A stretch of DNA of 64,000 nucleotides, from positions 62,001 to 126,000 of the forward strand of contig NZ_SOEY01000016.1 in the NCBI RefSeq assembly GCF_004402535.1. Reading direction: 5' to 3'. Below the pieces are notes generated by a model. The model had not been told where the DNA came from, searched no databases, and was given only the letters and a program-made list of their open reading frames with translations. Below, piece after piece: positions 50,824 through 59,209 of the stretch (positions are counted from its first letter, which is position 1; the number at the start of each line of letters is the position of its first letter). Origin of the DNA: Cryobacterium glaciale. GTDB taxonomy: Bacteria > Actinomycetota > Actinomycetes > Actinomycetales > Microbacteriaceae. The translations under genes and the position numbers were made by a program.

Positions 50824-51921
50824 GTGCACCCCGTTGGTCCCAAACCGGACTCGGAGCCGGGCAAGCCCGAAACCCTGAAGCAGCGGGTGCTCTCCCTGCG
50901 TGCCTTCCAGTTCGAGGTCGCCAGCCGGGCCGCAGTCGCCGCCGCAGTGCCGCTCACCCTGCTTGTGCCCCTGGGCCAGCTCGACTGGGCCGCCTACGCG
51001 GCCTTCGGCGCGATGACCGCGCTGTTCGGCCGCAATGAGCCCTATCGGGTGCGGCTGCGCACGGTGACAGTAGCCGGGGCACTCATGCTCGCGATCATCA
51101 CCCTCGCCCTGGTGCTGGCCCTGGTCGAGGCGCCGCTGATCGTGCTGACCGCCGGGCTGGTCCTGGTGATCGTGGCCGGAATTCTCGTGGCGAACACGGC
51201 CGGGCTGTTTCCGGCCACACCCATTTTTTTCGTCTTCGGCTACGCCGTGATCGCGCAGCTGCCCACCCCGGGCGACGAATTCTGGCTCCGGCTGCTCGTG
51301 GCCGTCGCCGCCGCTGTGTTCGCGTGGCTGCTCACCATGTCGGGCTGGCTGTTGCGGCGGGTGGCCGGGCGACGTGAACCCGAGCTGTACAAGAATCTGT
51401 TGCGCGGCGCCCTGGTGCGACCCGACGCGATCCGTGACCGTCAGGTCTGGATTTCCATCGCCCAAAACGTGGTCGGTGCGCTCGCCGCCGGGTCCCTCGC
51501 CCTCGCTCTGGGGATCGGGCATCCGTATTGGGCGGTGGTCAGCGTCGTGGCGGTGCTCCCGCCACCCGGCGCGAAGCACTCCGTGTCGCGCGCCTTCCAC
51601 CGCATGATCGGCACGACACTCGGCGTGGGTCTGACGGCGCTCGTGCTGCTGTCCGGCCCGCCGGTTGCGGTGCTCATCCTGGTCATCGCGCTGTGTCAAT
51701 TCGGCGCCGAAATTCTGATCGGTCGCCACTACGGGGCCGCTCTGCTGTTCGTGACCCCACTGGCCCTCACCGTGGTGCACCTCACGAGTCCGGTGCCGGT
51801 GCCGGACCTGCTGGTCGATCGCGTCCTCGAGACGGTGCTCGGCAGTGTCGTCGCCCTGGTGATCGTGCTGCTCGTACAGGCGAGGGCACGGCGGAGAGTA
51901 CTGCCGAAGATGAGGCATTGA
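50824..51921 (+). CDS. FUSC-family membrane protein
   Basis: 365 aa with two blocks of hydrophobic helices flanking a cytoplasmic segment (GRREPELYKNLLRGALVRPDAIRDRQVW). The second block begins GHPYWAVVSVVAVLPPPGAKHSVSRAFHRMIGTTLGV, the FUSC/aromatic-acid-exporter signature. Members are proposed exporters of aromatic acids or related compounds. GTG 50824 follows the pcrA stop by 1 bp. The residues before the first helix are short and basic. Confidence 0.85.
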   Translation: MHPVGPKPDSEPGKPETLKQRVLSLRAFQFEVASRAAVAAAVPLTLLVPLGQLDWAAYAAFGAMTALFGRNEPYRVRLRTVTVAGALMLAIITLALVLALVEAPLIVLTAGLVLVIVAGILVANTAGLFPATPIFFVFGYAVIAQLPTPGDEFWLRLLVAVAAAVFAWLLTMSGWLLRRVAGRREPELYKNLLRGALVRPDAIRDRQVWISIAQNVVGALAAGSLALALGIGHPYWAVVSVVAVLPPPGAKHSVSRAFHRMIGTTLGVGLTALVLLSGPPVAVLILVIALCQFGAEILIGRHYGAALLFVTPLALTVVHLTSPVPVPDLLVDRVLETVLGSVVALVIVLLVQARARRRVLPKMRH

Positions 51922-51986
51922 CGACACACAGACCGTTCACAGGCTATCGATAGCTCTTCGATGGGCATGCGCCCGATGCTCTACTC

Positions 51987-53411
51987 ATGAGCCTCGACAC
52001 GCGCACCACCCGAATCGGCCCGGCGCCGACGCACCGCACTCGCGCCGCGTTGCCCCACCCGGCCTACGGCAAGCGGATGCGCCTCGCCGACAGCCTGCAG
52101 ATTCTCTGCGTCGCGTCGGTCGCCATCGTGATCGCCATCTTTCTCGCCGACGGGGGAGCCGCCCGCTTCGGCACCCCGGCCGACGCCTTCACCTCGCTCG
52201 GAATCGTCGCGGGCCTGGTCGGAACCGACCTGCTGCTCGTGATGCTCGTGCTGGCCGCTCGGCTGCCCCCGATCGACCACGCCTTCGGGCACGACCAGGC
52301 CATGGCCGTGCACCAGTCGCTCGGCAAACCGGCGCTGTACCTTATCCTCGGCCACGCGGTGCTGTTGATCACCGGCTACGCACTCGCCGAAAACGTCAAC
52401 GTCTTCGTCGAGGTCTGGAACATGTTCACGTCCCTGCCCGACCTACCGCTGGCCTTTCTCGGCCTCGCGCTCATGATCGGAGTCGTCGTGACGTCGCTCG
52501 TCGTGGTGCGTCGCAAGTTTCGCTACGAGGCCTGGCACGCGGTGCACCTGCTCGCCTACCTCTCCGTGCTCGTCGCCATTCCTCACCAATTGAGCGTGGG
52601 CGGCCTGCTTAGTGAGGGCGCCATCGCCCGCTACTATTGGCTCGGCCTGTATGCGGCCGTCGCCGCGGCGATCATCGTGTTCCGGTTCGTACTTCCGGTC
52701 GTGCGGTCCCTGCGGCACCAACTTCGAGTGGACAGCATCGAGCAGGTGGCGCCCGGCGTCGTGTCGATCAGCCTTGTGGGGCGTCGGCTCGACCTGCTGG
52801 GGGCGACGAGCGGCCAATTCTTCATCTGGCGGTTTTGGTCTGCCGGACTGTGGTGGCAGGCGCATCCGTTCTCGCTGTCCGCAGCCCCGAACGGACGCTC
52901 GCTGCGCATCACGGTACGCGGCCTCGGTGACGCCTCCGCCGAACTGCCCCGGGTACCGCGCGGCACCCGGGTGAGCTTCGAAGGCCCTTACGGACTCTTC
53001 ACCGAAAGTGCCCGTACCGCGCCCCGCGTCGTACTGATCGCCGCTGGCATCGGCGTCGCCCCCATTCGCTCACTGCTCGAAACGGTATCGTTCGCGCCGG
53101 GCAACGCCACCGTGCTGCTCCGCTCACACTCCCTCGGCGATACCTACCTGGTCGACGAACTCACCGACCTCTGCCGGGTGCGCGGCGCCGAGCTGCGCAT
53201 CATCGCCGGCCAACGCCCCACGGGCGTGAGCACCTGGCTGCCAGCGGATGCCGCCCGGGCCGGCATCACCCTGCGCACGATCGTGCCCGAACTTGACCAA
53301 TCCGATATCTACATCTGCGGCCCCCGGCCGTGGACCGACGCCGTCGTGCGCGATGCCCGCGCTGGCGGAGTTCCCAAGAAGCAGATCCACTACGAAAGGT
53401 TCGACTGGTGA
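51987..53411 (+). CDS. Ferric-reductase-type transmembrane flavoprotein (ferredoxin reductase family)
   Basis: 474 aa. Residues about 30-230 are a six-helix ferric-reductase domain with paired histidines for heme (DHAFGHDQAMAVHQSLG, LILGHAV, AWHAVHLLAYL, AIPHQL). Residues 240-474 are a cytoplasmic FAD/NAD(P)H module: WWQAHPFSLSAAPN (FAD), RVSFEGPYGLFT, VVLIAAGIGVAPIRSLLE (NAD ribose) and YICGPRPWTDAV. It can pass electrons from NAD(P)H across the membrane. It overlaps the FMN-binding gene by 4 bp, which makes that protein its likely acceptor. Confidence 0.9.
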   Translation: MSLDTRTTRIGPAPTHRTRAALPHPAYGKRMRLADSLQILCVASVAIVIAIFLADGGAARFGTPADAFTSLGIVAGLVGTDLLLVMLVLAARLPPIDHAFGHDQAMAVHQSLGKPALYLILGHAVLLITGYALAENVNVFVEVWNMFTSLPDLPLAFLGLALMIGVVVTSLVVVRRKFRYEAWHAVHLLAYLSVLVAIPHQLSVGGLLSEGAIARYYWLGLYAAVAAAIIVFRFVLPVVRSLRHQLRVDSIEQVAPGVVSISLVGRRLDLLGATSGQFFIWRFWSAGLWWQAHPFSLSAAPNGRSLRITVRGLGDASAELPRVPRGTRVSFEGPYGLFTESARTAPRVVLIAAGIGVAPIRSLLETVSFAPGNATVLLRSHSLGDTYLVDELTDLCRVRGAELRIIAGQRPTGVSTWLPADAARAGITLRTIVPELDQSDIYICGPRPWTDAVVRDARAGGVPKKQIHYERFDW

Positions 53412-53896
53412 GAGCACGCGCAGTAGCACTGGCCGCGCTGGCCTCCGTCTCGATTGTCGGCATCGGCTGGCAGCTCGGCTCGCCGGCGATTGACGCCTCA
53501 CAGAGCCGGGCTTTCAGCACTTCCGGAACCGACGCAGCCACGGCTGCAACCGATGCCGCAGCACAGGCGGCAGCGACCGCGAACGCTGCCGCGGCTGCCA
53601 CCACAGCACCGGTGGGGCAATCGGGCACCTTCACCGGCTCGGTCGTGGCCACCCGGTTCGGTAATATTCAAGTCTCCGTCACGATCGACGCCGGCACCAT
53701 CACCGACGTCACCGCCCTGCAGCTCACCGACCACGATGGCAGGTCCGTGCAGATCAGCAACCGGGCGGCGCCGATTCTGCGCTCCGAGGTGCTCGCTGCC
53801 CAGTCCGCCAGCGTGCAAAACGTCAGTGGCGCCACGTACACGACCGACGGATATCTGCAGTCGCTGCAGTCGGCCCTCGATGCGGCCGGATTCTAG
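53408..53896 (+). CDS. Exported FMN-binding domain protein (flavinylation substrate)
   Basis: 162 aa. An N-terminal hydrophobic signal/anchor (VALAALASVSIVGIGWQLGS) is followed by a ~50-residue Ala/Thr-rich linker and an FMN_bind domain from about 72. The site of covalent FMN attachment is VSGATYTTDGY (the Ser/Thr-Gly-Ala-x-Thr motif, Thr being the acceptor) near residue 143. It sits between the transmembrane reductase and ApbE, which should attach its FMN. Together they form an extracytoplasmic one-flavin electron carrier system; the terminal acceptor is not identified. Confidence 0.9.
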   Translation: MRARAVALAALASVSIVGIGWQLGSPAIDASQSRAFSTSGTDAATAATDAAAQAAATANAAAAATTAPVGQSGTFTGSVVATRFGNIQVSVTIDAGTITDVTALQLTDHDGRSVQISNRAAPILRSEVLAAQSASVQNVSGATYTTDGYLQSLQSALDAAGF

Positions 53897-53897
53897 G

Positions 53898-54749
53898 GTG
53901 TCGATCGTGCACCGTGACTTCGAGCGGATGTCCTCCCTCACCTTTGCAACGATGGGTACGGTCGTCAGCCTGCGACTCGCCTATTCCGCTGCCGCTGCCG
54001 AGATTGGTGAACTGGTCGAGACGGTATTTCGGCGGTGGGATGAGCAGTTCAGCCTGTATCAGGATGACTCGGAGCTGTCTCGGGTCGCGCGCGGCGACAT
54101 CCGTTTGACCGACGCGAGTCAAGGCCTGCGCAACTGTTACGCCCTAGCGCTGGACTGGCGGGATCGCACCCACGGCGTGTTCACGCCGCATCGTGCGGAT
54201 GGGGTGATCGACCTTTCCGGGGTGGTCAAGGCGCTCGCCATCGCCGAAGCCGGGGCGGCCCTGAGCACGAGCGGCCTCGCCAACTGGTCGATCAACGCGG
54301 GCGGTGACGTGTTGGTCAGCGGCCAGCCGGACGATCGATTTGAGGCCTGGGAATCCGCCGCCGGCGCGATGCCGACCGGACATCGGGTGGCTGCTCCATC
54401 CGCAGTATCCGAGAACCCCGAATGGGTCGTGGCGATCGTCGATCCGGCTGATCGGGGTGAGGTGATTGCGAGCGTGCCGCTGCGGCAGCCGCTTCGGGCA
54501 GTGGCCACCTCGGGCAGCGCGGAACGCGGCGAACACATCTGGACGGCGTCGAACGGCGAGCCATCGCCGTTTCGTCAGGTGAGCGTGTTCGCCGCCGACA
54601 TCGTCACGGCCGACGTGCTCGCGACGGCGATCGTGGCGGGCGGTGAGACGACGCTAAACGAGCTGACCGAGCGCTTCGCAATTGATGTGCTCGCGGTGCT
54701 CCGTGACGGCCAGTTGCTCGCGACTCCGGGGCTGCGCCGAGCAGAGTAA
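53898..54749 (+). CDS. apbE: FAD:protein FMN transferase
   Basis: 283 aa. Cleaves FAD and attaches FMN to a Thr of target proteins. Conserved blocks: FATMGTVVSLRL, RWDEQFSLYQDDSELSRV, DLSGVVKALAI (normally DLGGIAKG), SINAGGDVLVSG, VATSGSAERGEHIW and VFAADIVTADVLATAIVAGG (metal site). It has no signal peptide or lipobox, so it seems cytoplasmic, although the FMN-binding partner looks exported. GTG 53898 starts 1 bp after the FMN-binding stop; ATG 53928 is an alternative. Confidence 0.9.
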   Translation: MSIVHRDFERMSSLTFATMGTVVSLRLAYSAAAAEIGELVETVFRRWDEQFSLYQDDSELSRVARGDIRLTDASQGLRNCYALALDWRDRTHGVFTPHRADGVIDLSGVVKALAIAEAGAALSTSGLANWSINAGGDVLVSGQPDDRFEAWESAAGAMPTGHRVAAPSAVSENPEWVVAIVDPADRGEVIASVPLRQPLRAVATSGSAERGEHIWTASNGEPSPFRQVSVFAADIVTADVLATAIVAGGETTLNELTERFAIDVLAVLRDGQLLATPGLRRAE

Positions 54750-54960
54750 GCCGGTGCGGCCTGCCCGGACAGTTGGCACGTGGCGCTTGATCGTCGCGTG
54801 ACGCGGGGGTGCTGTGGCCCCGAATCAATCGCGCTCGCGACGACCTAGGCGCAGGTCGGGCTGGGCGCAAGATTGCTCGGTCGGCGCATGATCAAACGTG
54901 CGCCCGGCCACCGAACCCGCGCTCGGGCACCGCCTGCCCGCTCAGGCGACTCGGACCGCC

Positions 54961-54966
54961 TAGGCT
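54961..54966 (+). promoter_or_regulatory. -10 element for leaderless membrane-protein transcript
   Basis: TAGGCT, 6 nt, then ATG 54973. The 223-bp gap after apbE contains nothing else I recognise. Confidence 0.7.
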
Positions 54967-54972
54967 CGCAGC

Positions 54973-55584
54973 ATGACCCTGAGCGATGAGCGGATGCGAC
55001 GGCCAGCGACGCTCTCCCGCCGTCTGCTCGTGGCGCTCGGCGCCGGGATTGCGACCGGGCTGCTGGCCAGAGCGCTCTACGCAGTGCTGCCGGAACCGTG
55101 GACCACCCTCGCCAATACCAGTGCGCTGTGGGGCCTGCTTTCGTTCACTGTTGTCGCTCTGACCCGAGCTCGCGGTTCACGCGCGATTCTGTTCGGCGCG
55201 ACCACGCTGGTGGCGATGGTTGCGACCTGGACCGTGCTCGACCCGGAGCCGCAGTCACCCCGCGTGCTCGCGCTGTGGGCTATCGTCGCCATCGGCGCCG
55301 GAGCGCTATGTGGGCTGGCGGGTGACCTGGCTGGCCGCCGGCATCCGCTCTGGCACCGCTTGGGTTTGGCCGTGATGAGCGGGCTCATCCTCGGTGAGGC
55401 GTTCTACGGCGCGCTGCTGATCGGCGGCCCGCAATGGCGGGGCGAGGGTGCCGTCGGCGTGCTGCTGGCGCTCGGCGGCGGGCGACGCTGGCCCGACCAG
55501 ATGCTCGCGCTCGGGCTGGCCGCGCTGATGGCGGCTGCCCTGTTCGGCGCGTACCTGCTCTTTGACGCGATCGCCGTGGGCTGA
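54973..55584 (+). CDS. Six-helix membrane protein of unknown function (DUF6518-like)
   Basis: 203 aa with about six hydrophobic stretches, e.g. RRLLVALGAGIATGLLARALYAVL, TSALWGLLSFTVVALT, VLALWAIVAIGAGALCGLAGDLAG and GLAVMSGLILGEAFYGALLIGG. I place it tentatively with DUF6518-type actinobacterial membrane proteins. Leaderless start. It converges on the DUF3054 gene, 19 bp away. Confidence 0.7.
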   Translation: MTLSDERMRRPATLSRRLLVALGAGIATGLLARALYAVLPEPWTTLANTSALWGLLSFTVVALTRARGSRAILFGATTLVAMVATWTVLDPEPQSPRVLALWAIVAIGAGALCGLAGDLAGRRHPLWHRLGLAVMSGLILGEAFYGALLIGGPQWRGEGAVGVLLALGGGRRWPDQMLALGLAALMAAALFGAYLLFDAIAVG

Positions 55585-55603
55585 GCCGGCTGGAACCCAC
55601 AGA

Positions 55604-56014
55604 CTAGGCCGGGGAGGGCATCCGCTGGGGCGGGCGGCGGCGTGCGAGCGCGGCGATGGCGCGCCAGCCGAGCAAGAACAGGCCGAGCACGATGGTCGTG
55701 ACGATCGCGAAGCTGAGCTGAACGCCCTGGCCGCTGGCCAGACGCAGCAGGAGCCCGCCGGCCACGGTCGCGAGCCAGATGCCGAGACCGGTCCAGACGA
55801 TGTCGCGTGGGTGACGCCAGGCGCGCAGCAGCAGCCAGCCGATGATCAACCCGCCGAGGAACGGCCACAACGTGACGCCGAGGCCGGCGAGGCTTTCGCC
55901 GTGGCTCAAGCGACCGATGATCGCGAAGGAGAGCACGAGAACCGCGTCGAGCACGCCCGCCACGATGATTGATGATCGAGGAATGGGGCCGGCCCCGATG
56001 TGCAGTGATGCCAT
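55604..56014 (-). CDS. DUF3054 membrane protein
   Basis: 136 aa, four helices. Contains the DUF3054 pattern AGVLDAVLVLSFAIIGRLSHGESLAGLGVTLWPFLGGLIIGWLL and WRHPRDIVWTGLGIWLATVAGGLLLR. Function unknown; common in actinobacteria. Leaderless promoter supports ATG 56014. Confidence 0.85.
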   Translation of the reverse strand: MASLHIGAGPIPRSSIIVAGVLDAVLVLSFAIIGRLSHGESLAGLGVTLWPFLGGLIIGWLLLRAWRHPRDIVWTGLGIWLATVAGGLLLRLASGQGVQLSFAIVTTIVLGLFLLGWRAIAALARRRPPQRMPSPA

Positions 56015-56020
56015 CTTTTC

Positions 56021-56026
56021 AGCCTA
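56021..56026 (-). promoter_or_regulatory. -10 element for leaderless DUF3054 transcript
   Basis: On the minus strand TAGGCT, 6 nt, then ATG 56014. Confidence 0.7.
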
Positions 56027-56074
56027 GCCACGCAGCCCCGGCGTAACCCGGTTTTGGCTGTGAGCCCAACTCGA

Positions 56075-56785
56075 TCAGACGCTGCCGCCGATGAGGGCGC
56101 CGATCACATAGGTCACGGCGAGGGCGAGGATGCCGCCGATGACGATGCGGGCGATGGCCCGCAGCTTGGGGCTGCTGCCGAGGTGGGCGCTGAGCCAGCC
56201 GGTGACGACGAGTGCGATGAGTACCGCGACGAACGTGGCGCCGATGCGGTACTCAGCCGGCGGCAGCAGTACGGCGAGCAGGGGGAGCGCGGCACCGACG
56301 GTGAAGGCGATAGCGGATGCGTAGGCCGCGTGCCACGGGTTCGACACGTCCTGCTCGGTGATGTGCAGCTCAACCTCGAGGTGGGCGGCGAGGGCGTCAT
56401 GCTGGGTGAGCTCGATCGCCACCTGCTGGGCGGTCTGGCTGGAGAGACCCTTGGCTTCGTAGAATCCGGCCAGTTCGGCGAGTTCCTCGTCTGGTTCGTT
56501 CTCGAGTTCCCAGGTTTCCTTGGCGATCAGGGCCCGTTCGGAGTCGCGCTGGCTGCTCACCGACACGTACTCGCCGAGGGCCATTGAGATCGCGCCGGCG
56601 AGCAGGCTTGCGACACCGGCGATGAGAATGACGTGGGAGTCCGTCGTGGCGGCGGCGACACCCACGACGAGGGCGGCGACGGAGACGATTCCGTCGTTCG
56701 CGCCCAGAACACCGGCGCGCAGCCAGTTCAGCCGGGAGGCGAGGCCGGCGGCGTGCGGTTCCACCGCTTGGGCGAGATCAGTCAT
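56075..56785 (-). CDS. VIT1/CCC1-family Fe2+/Mn2+ transporter
   Basis: 236 aa from ATG 56785. VIT1/CCC1 signatures: NWLRAGVLGANDGIVSVAALVVGVAAA at the first helix, LAGAISMALGEYVSVSSQRDSERA at helix 2 and the start of the metal-binding loop, then an acidic cytoplasmic region with ELAGFYEAKGLS and LTQHDALAAHLEVELHI. Three more helices follow. Likely exports Fe2+ or Mn2+ from the cytoplasm. The frame extends upstream to 56824 but the leaderless promoter fixes the start. Confidence 0.92.
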   Translation of the reverse strand: MTDLAQAVEPHAAGLASRLNWLRAGVLGANDGIVSVAALVVGVAAATTDSHVILIAGVASLLAGAISMALGEYVSVSSQRDSERALIAKETWELENEPDEELAELAGFYEAKGLSSQTAQQVAIELTQHDALAAHLEVELHITEQDVSNPWHAAYASAIAFTVGAALPLLAVLLPPAEYRIGATFVAVLIALVVTGWLSAHLGSSPKLRAIARIVIGGILALAVTYVIGALIGGSV

Positions 56786-56791
56786 GGTCCC

Positions 56792-56797
56792 AGATAA
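56792..56797 (-). promoter_or_regulatory. -10 element for leaderless VIT transporter transcript
   Basis: On the minus strand TTATCT, 6 nt, then ATG 56785, with no ribosome site. Confidence 0.55.
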
Positions 56798-56830
56798 GCA
56801 CTCGGCGCAGCAATCGTCCAGCAAGGTGTG

Positions 56831-56852
56831 GCTAGCCTTCGGCTAGCCTTCG
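56831..56852 (+). repeat. 11-bp tandem repeat in the sucC upstream region
   Basis: GCTAGCCTTCG twice in tandem, with a partial third copy. The 250-bp gap 56786-57035 must also hold the sucCD promoter; the A/T-richer stretch near 56940-57000 is the likely place, but I cannot pick a unique -10. Confidence 0.8.
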
Positions 56853-57035
56853 GCTGCTCTGGCATCCGGTCGGCGCGGTTGCAGAGTGCGCCTTGACGTT
56901 CGATTCACGCGATAGAGTTTCCACGGGCCGGTATGTCTTGATGTCGAGCTAATTTACGGCTGGACTGCTGTTACCAACAACCTCATATATCTTCACCGGC
57001 GGTGTGATCGCCAAGACGCGGATTGGAAGAGCAGC

Positions 57036-58205
57036 GTGGATCTTTACGAATACCAAGCGAGAGACCTCTTTGAGGAATATGGTGTGCCGGTTCTGCCGGG
57101 CATCATCGCGGACACCCCCGCCGAAGTACGTGCAGCGGCCGAGAAGCTCGGCGGCGTTGTCGTCGTCAAGGCGCAGGTCAAGGTCGGCGGCCGCGGCAAG
57201 GCCGGCGGCGTCAAGGTAGCCAAGACCCCGGACGACGCCGAGGCCGCAGGCCAGGGCATCCTGGGCCTGGACATCAAGGGTCACACCGTTCACCGCGTCA
57301 TGGTGGCCGGCGGAGCCCGCATCAAGCAGGAGTTCTACTTCTCCGTGCTGCTGGACCGGTCCAACCGGTCCTACCTGTCGCTCGCCAGCTATGAGGGTGG
57401 CGTGGAAATCGAAGTTCTCGCTGTGGAGAAGCCCGAAGCGCTCGCCTACACGGCCGTTGACCCGACGGTCGGCATCGACCTCGACGTGGCGAAGCAGATT
57501 GCCATTGACGCCAAGTTCCCGGCCGAGCTCGTCGACAAGGTCGCCCCGGTCTTCGTCAAGCTGTACAACGTATTCAAGGGTGAAGACGCGACCCTGGTCG
57601 AGGTCAACCCGCTCGTACTCACTGAAGAGGGCGACATCATCGCCCTCGACGGCAAGGTCACGATCGACGAGAACGCCGACTTCCGTCACCCCAAGCACGC
57701 CCTCCTCGAGGACGCCGCCGCGGCTGACCCGCTCGAAGCCAAGGCCAAGGCTGCCGGCCTCAACTACGTCAAGCTCGACGGTGAAGTCGGCATCATCGGC
57801 AACGGCGCGGGGCTCGTCATGAGCACCCTCGACGTCGTCGCCTACGCCGGCGAGAACTTCGGCAGCGTCAAGCCGGCCAACTTCCTCGACATCGGGGGCG
57901 GAGCATCCGCTGAGGTCATGGCCGCCGGCCTCGACGTCATCCTCGGTGACCCGCAGGTCAAGAGCGTGTTCGTCAACGTCTTCGGTGGCATCACCGCGTG
58001 TGATGCCGTCGCCAAGGGCATCGTCGGCGCACTCGCCGAGCTCGGCGCTGCCGCCAACAAGCCGCTCGTGGTGCGCCTCGACGGTAACAACGTCGAGGAG
58101 GGTCGTCGCATCCTCGCTGAGGCGAACCACCCGCTCGTAACACTGGCCGCCACCATGGACGAGGGCGCCGCCAAGGCCGCCGAGCTCGCCCACGCAGCGA
58201 AGTAA
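57036..58205 (+). CDS. sucC: Succinyl-CoA synthetase, beta subunit
   Basis: 389 aa; with SucD makes succinate and ATP/GTP from succinyl-CoA in the TCA cycle. N-terminal ATP-grasp domain: [63 protein letters not shown]. The C-terminal CoA-ligase domain has [18 protein letters not shown] and the IFGGITACD equivalent [19 protein letters not shown] start after GGAAGAGC. sucD follows after 13 bp. Confidence 0.97.
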   Translation: MDLYEYQARDLFEEYGVPVLPGIIADTPAEVRAAAEKLGGVVVVKAQVKVGGRGKAGGVKVAKTPDDAEAAGQGILGLDIKGHTVHRVMVAGGARIKQEFYFSVLLDRSNRSYLSLASYEGGVEIEVLAVEKPEALAYTAVDPTVGIDLDVAKQIAIDAKFPAELVDKVAPVFVKLYNVFKGEDATLVEVNPLVLTEEGDIIALDGKVTIDENADFRHPKHALLEDAAAADPLEAKAKAAGLNYVKLDGEVGIIGNGAGLVMSTLDVVAYAGENFGSVKPANFLDIGGGASAEVMAAGLDVILGDPQVKSVFVNVFGGITACDAVAKGIVGALAELGAAANKPLVVRLDGNNVEEGRRILAEANHPLVTLAATMDEGAAKAAELAHAAK

Positions 58206-58218
58206 GGGACAACCAAGC

Positions 58219-59106
58219 ATGTCAATCTTCCTCAACAAAGACTCCAAGGTCATCGTTCAGGGCATCACCGGAGGTGAGGGCACCAAGCACACCGCTCTCA
58301 TGCTCAAGGCCGGTACCCAGGTCGTCGGTGGCGTGAACGCCCGCAAGGCCGGCACCACCGTCGTGCACGGCAGCGTTGAGTTGCCCGTGTTCGGCACGGT
58401 CGCCGAGGCCGTCGAGAAGACCGGCGCCGACGTGTCGATCATCTTCGTACCGCCGGTGTTCACCAAGGACGCCGTCATCGAAGCGATCGACGCCGAGATT
58501 CCGCTGCTCGTCATCATCACCGAGGGTGTCCCGGTGCAGGACTCGGCCGAGTTCTGGGCCTACGCCATCAAAAAGGGCAACAAGACGCGCATCATCGGCC
58601 CGAACTGCCCCGGCATCATCACGCCCGGTGAGGCACTCGTCGGCATCACGCCCGCGAACATCACCGTCAAGGGCCCGGTCGGACTCGTCTCCAAGTCGGG
58701 CACCCTGACCTACCAGATGATGTACGAACTGCGGGACCTCGGCTTCTCCACCGCGATCGGAATCGGTGGCGACCCCATCATCGGCACCACGCACATCGAT
58801 GCGCTCGAAGCCTTCGAGAACGACCCGGAGACGCTCGCCATCGTCATGATCGGCGAGATCGGCGGCGACGCTGAAGAGAAGGCCGCCGAGTACATCAAGG
58901 CACACGTCACGAAGCCGGTCATCGGCTACGTCGCCGGTTTCACCGCCCCAGAGGGCAAGACCATGGGCCACGCCGGCGCCATCGTCTCCGACGGAGCCGG
59001 AACCGCCCAGGGCAAGAAGGAGGCCCTCGAGGCCGCCGGAGTCAAGGTCGGTAAGACGCCGAGCGAGGCTGCGACCCTGCTGCGCGAGGCACTCGCCGCA
59101 CTGTAA
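58219..59106 (+). CDS. sucD: Succinyl-CoA synthetase, alpha subunit
   Basis: 295 aa. CoA-binding Rossmann start: [29 protein letters not shown]. The phosphorylated histidine is in the conserved [14 protein letters not shown] block, and [20 protein letters not shown] is typical. Forms the heterotetramer with SucC. A strong terminator ends the operon. Confidence 0.97.
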   Translation: MSIFLNKDSKVIVQGITGGEGTKHTALMLKAGTQVVGGVNARKAGTTVVHGSVELPVFGTVAEAVEKTGADVSIIFVPPVFTKDAVIEAIDAEIPLLVIITEGVPVQDSAEFWAYAIKKGNKTRIIGPNCPGIITPGEALVGITPANITVKGPVGLVSKSGTLTYQMMYELRDLGFSTAIGIGGDPIIGTTHIDALEAFENDPETLAIVMIGEIGGDAEEKAAEYIKAHVTKPVIGYVAGFTAPEGKTMGHAGAIVSDGAGTAQGKKEALEAAGVKVGKTPSEAATLLREALAAL

Positions 59107-59119
59107 TTCGCTCACCCGA

Positions 59120-59151
59120 GGGGCTCGCCGGATTGTCGGCGGGCCCCTTTT
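59120..59151 (+). terminator. Intrinsic terminator of sucCD
   Basis: GGGGCTCGCCG and CGGCGGGCCCC (one T-G pair) with a 6-nt loop, then TTTT. Confidence 0.9.
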
Positions 59152-59195
59152 GCGTGCGTGGGCGCGGGCTGGCGGGCAATGTCGGCCCGGCGATA

Positions 59196-59201
59196 TAGGC
59201 T
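59196..59201 (+). promoter_or_regulatory. -10 element of perM
   Basis: TAGGCT within GATATAGGCT, 8 nt before ATG 59210: leaderless or with one or two untranslated bases. Confidence 0.6.
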
Positions 59202-59209
59202 CGCAACGG

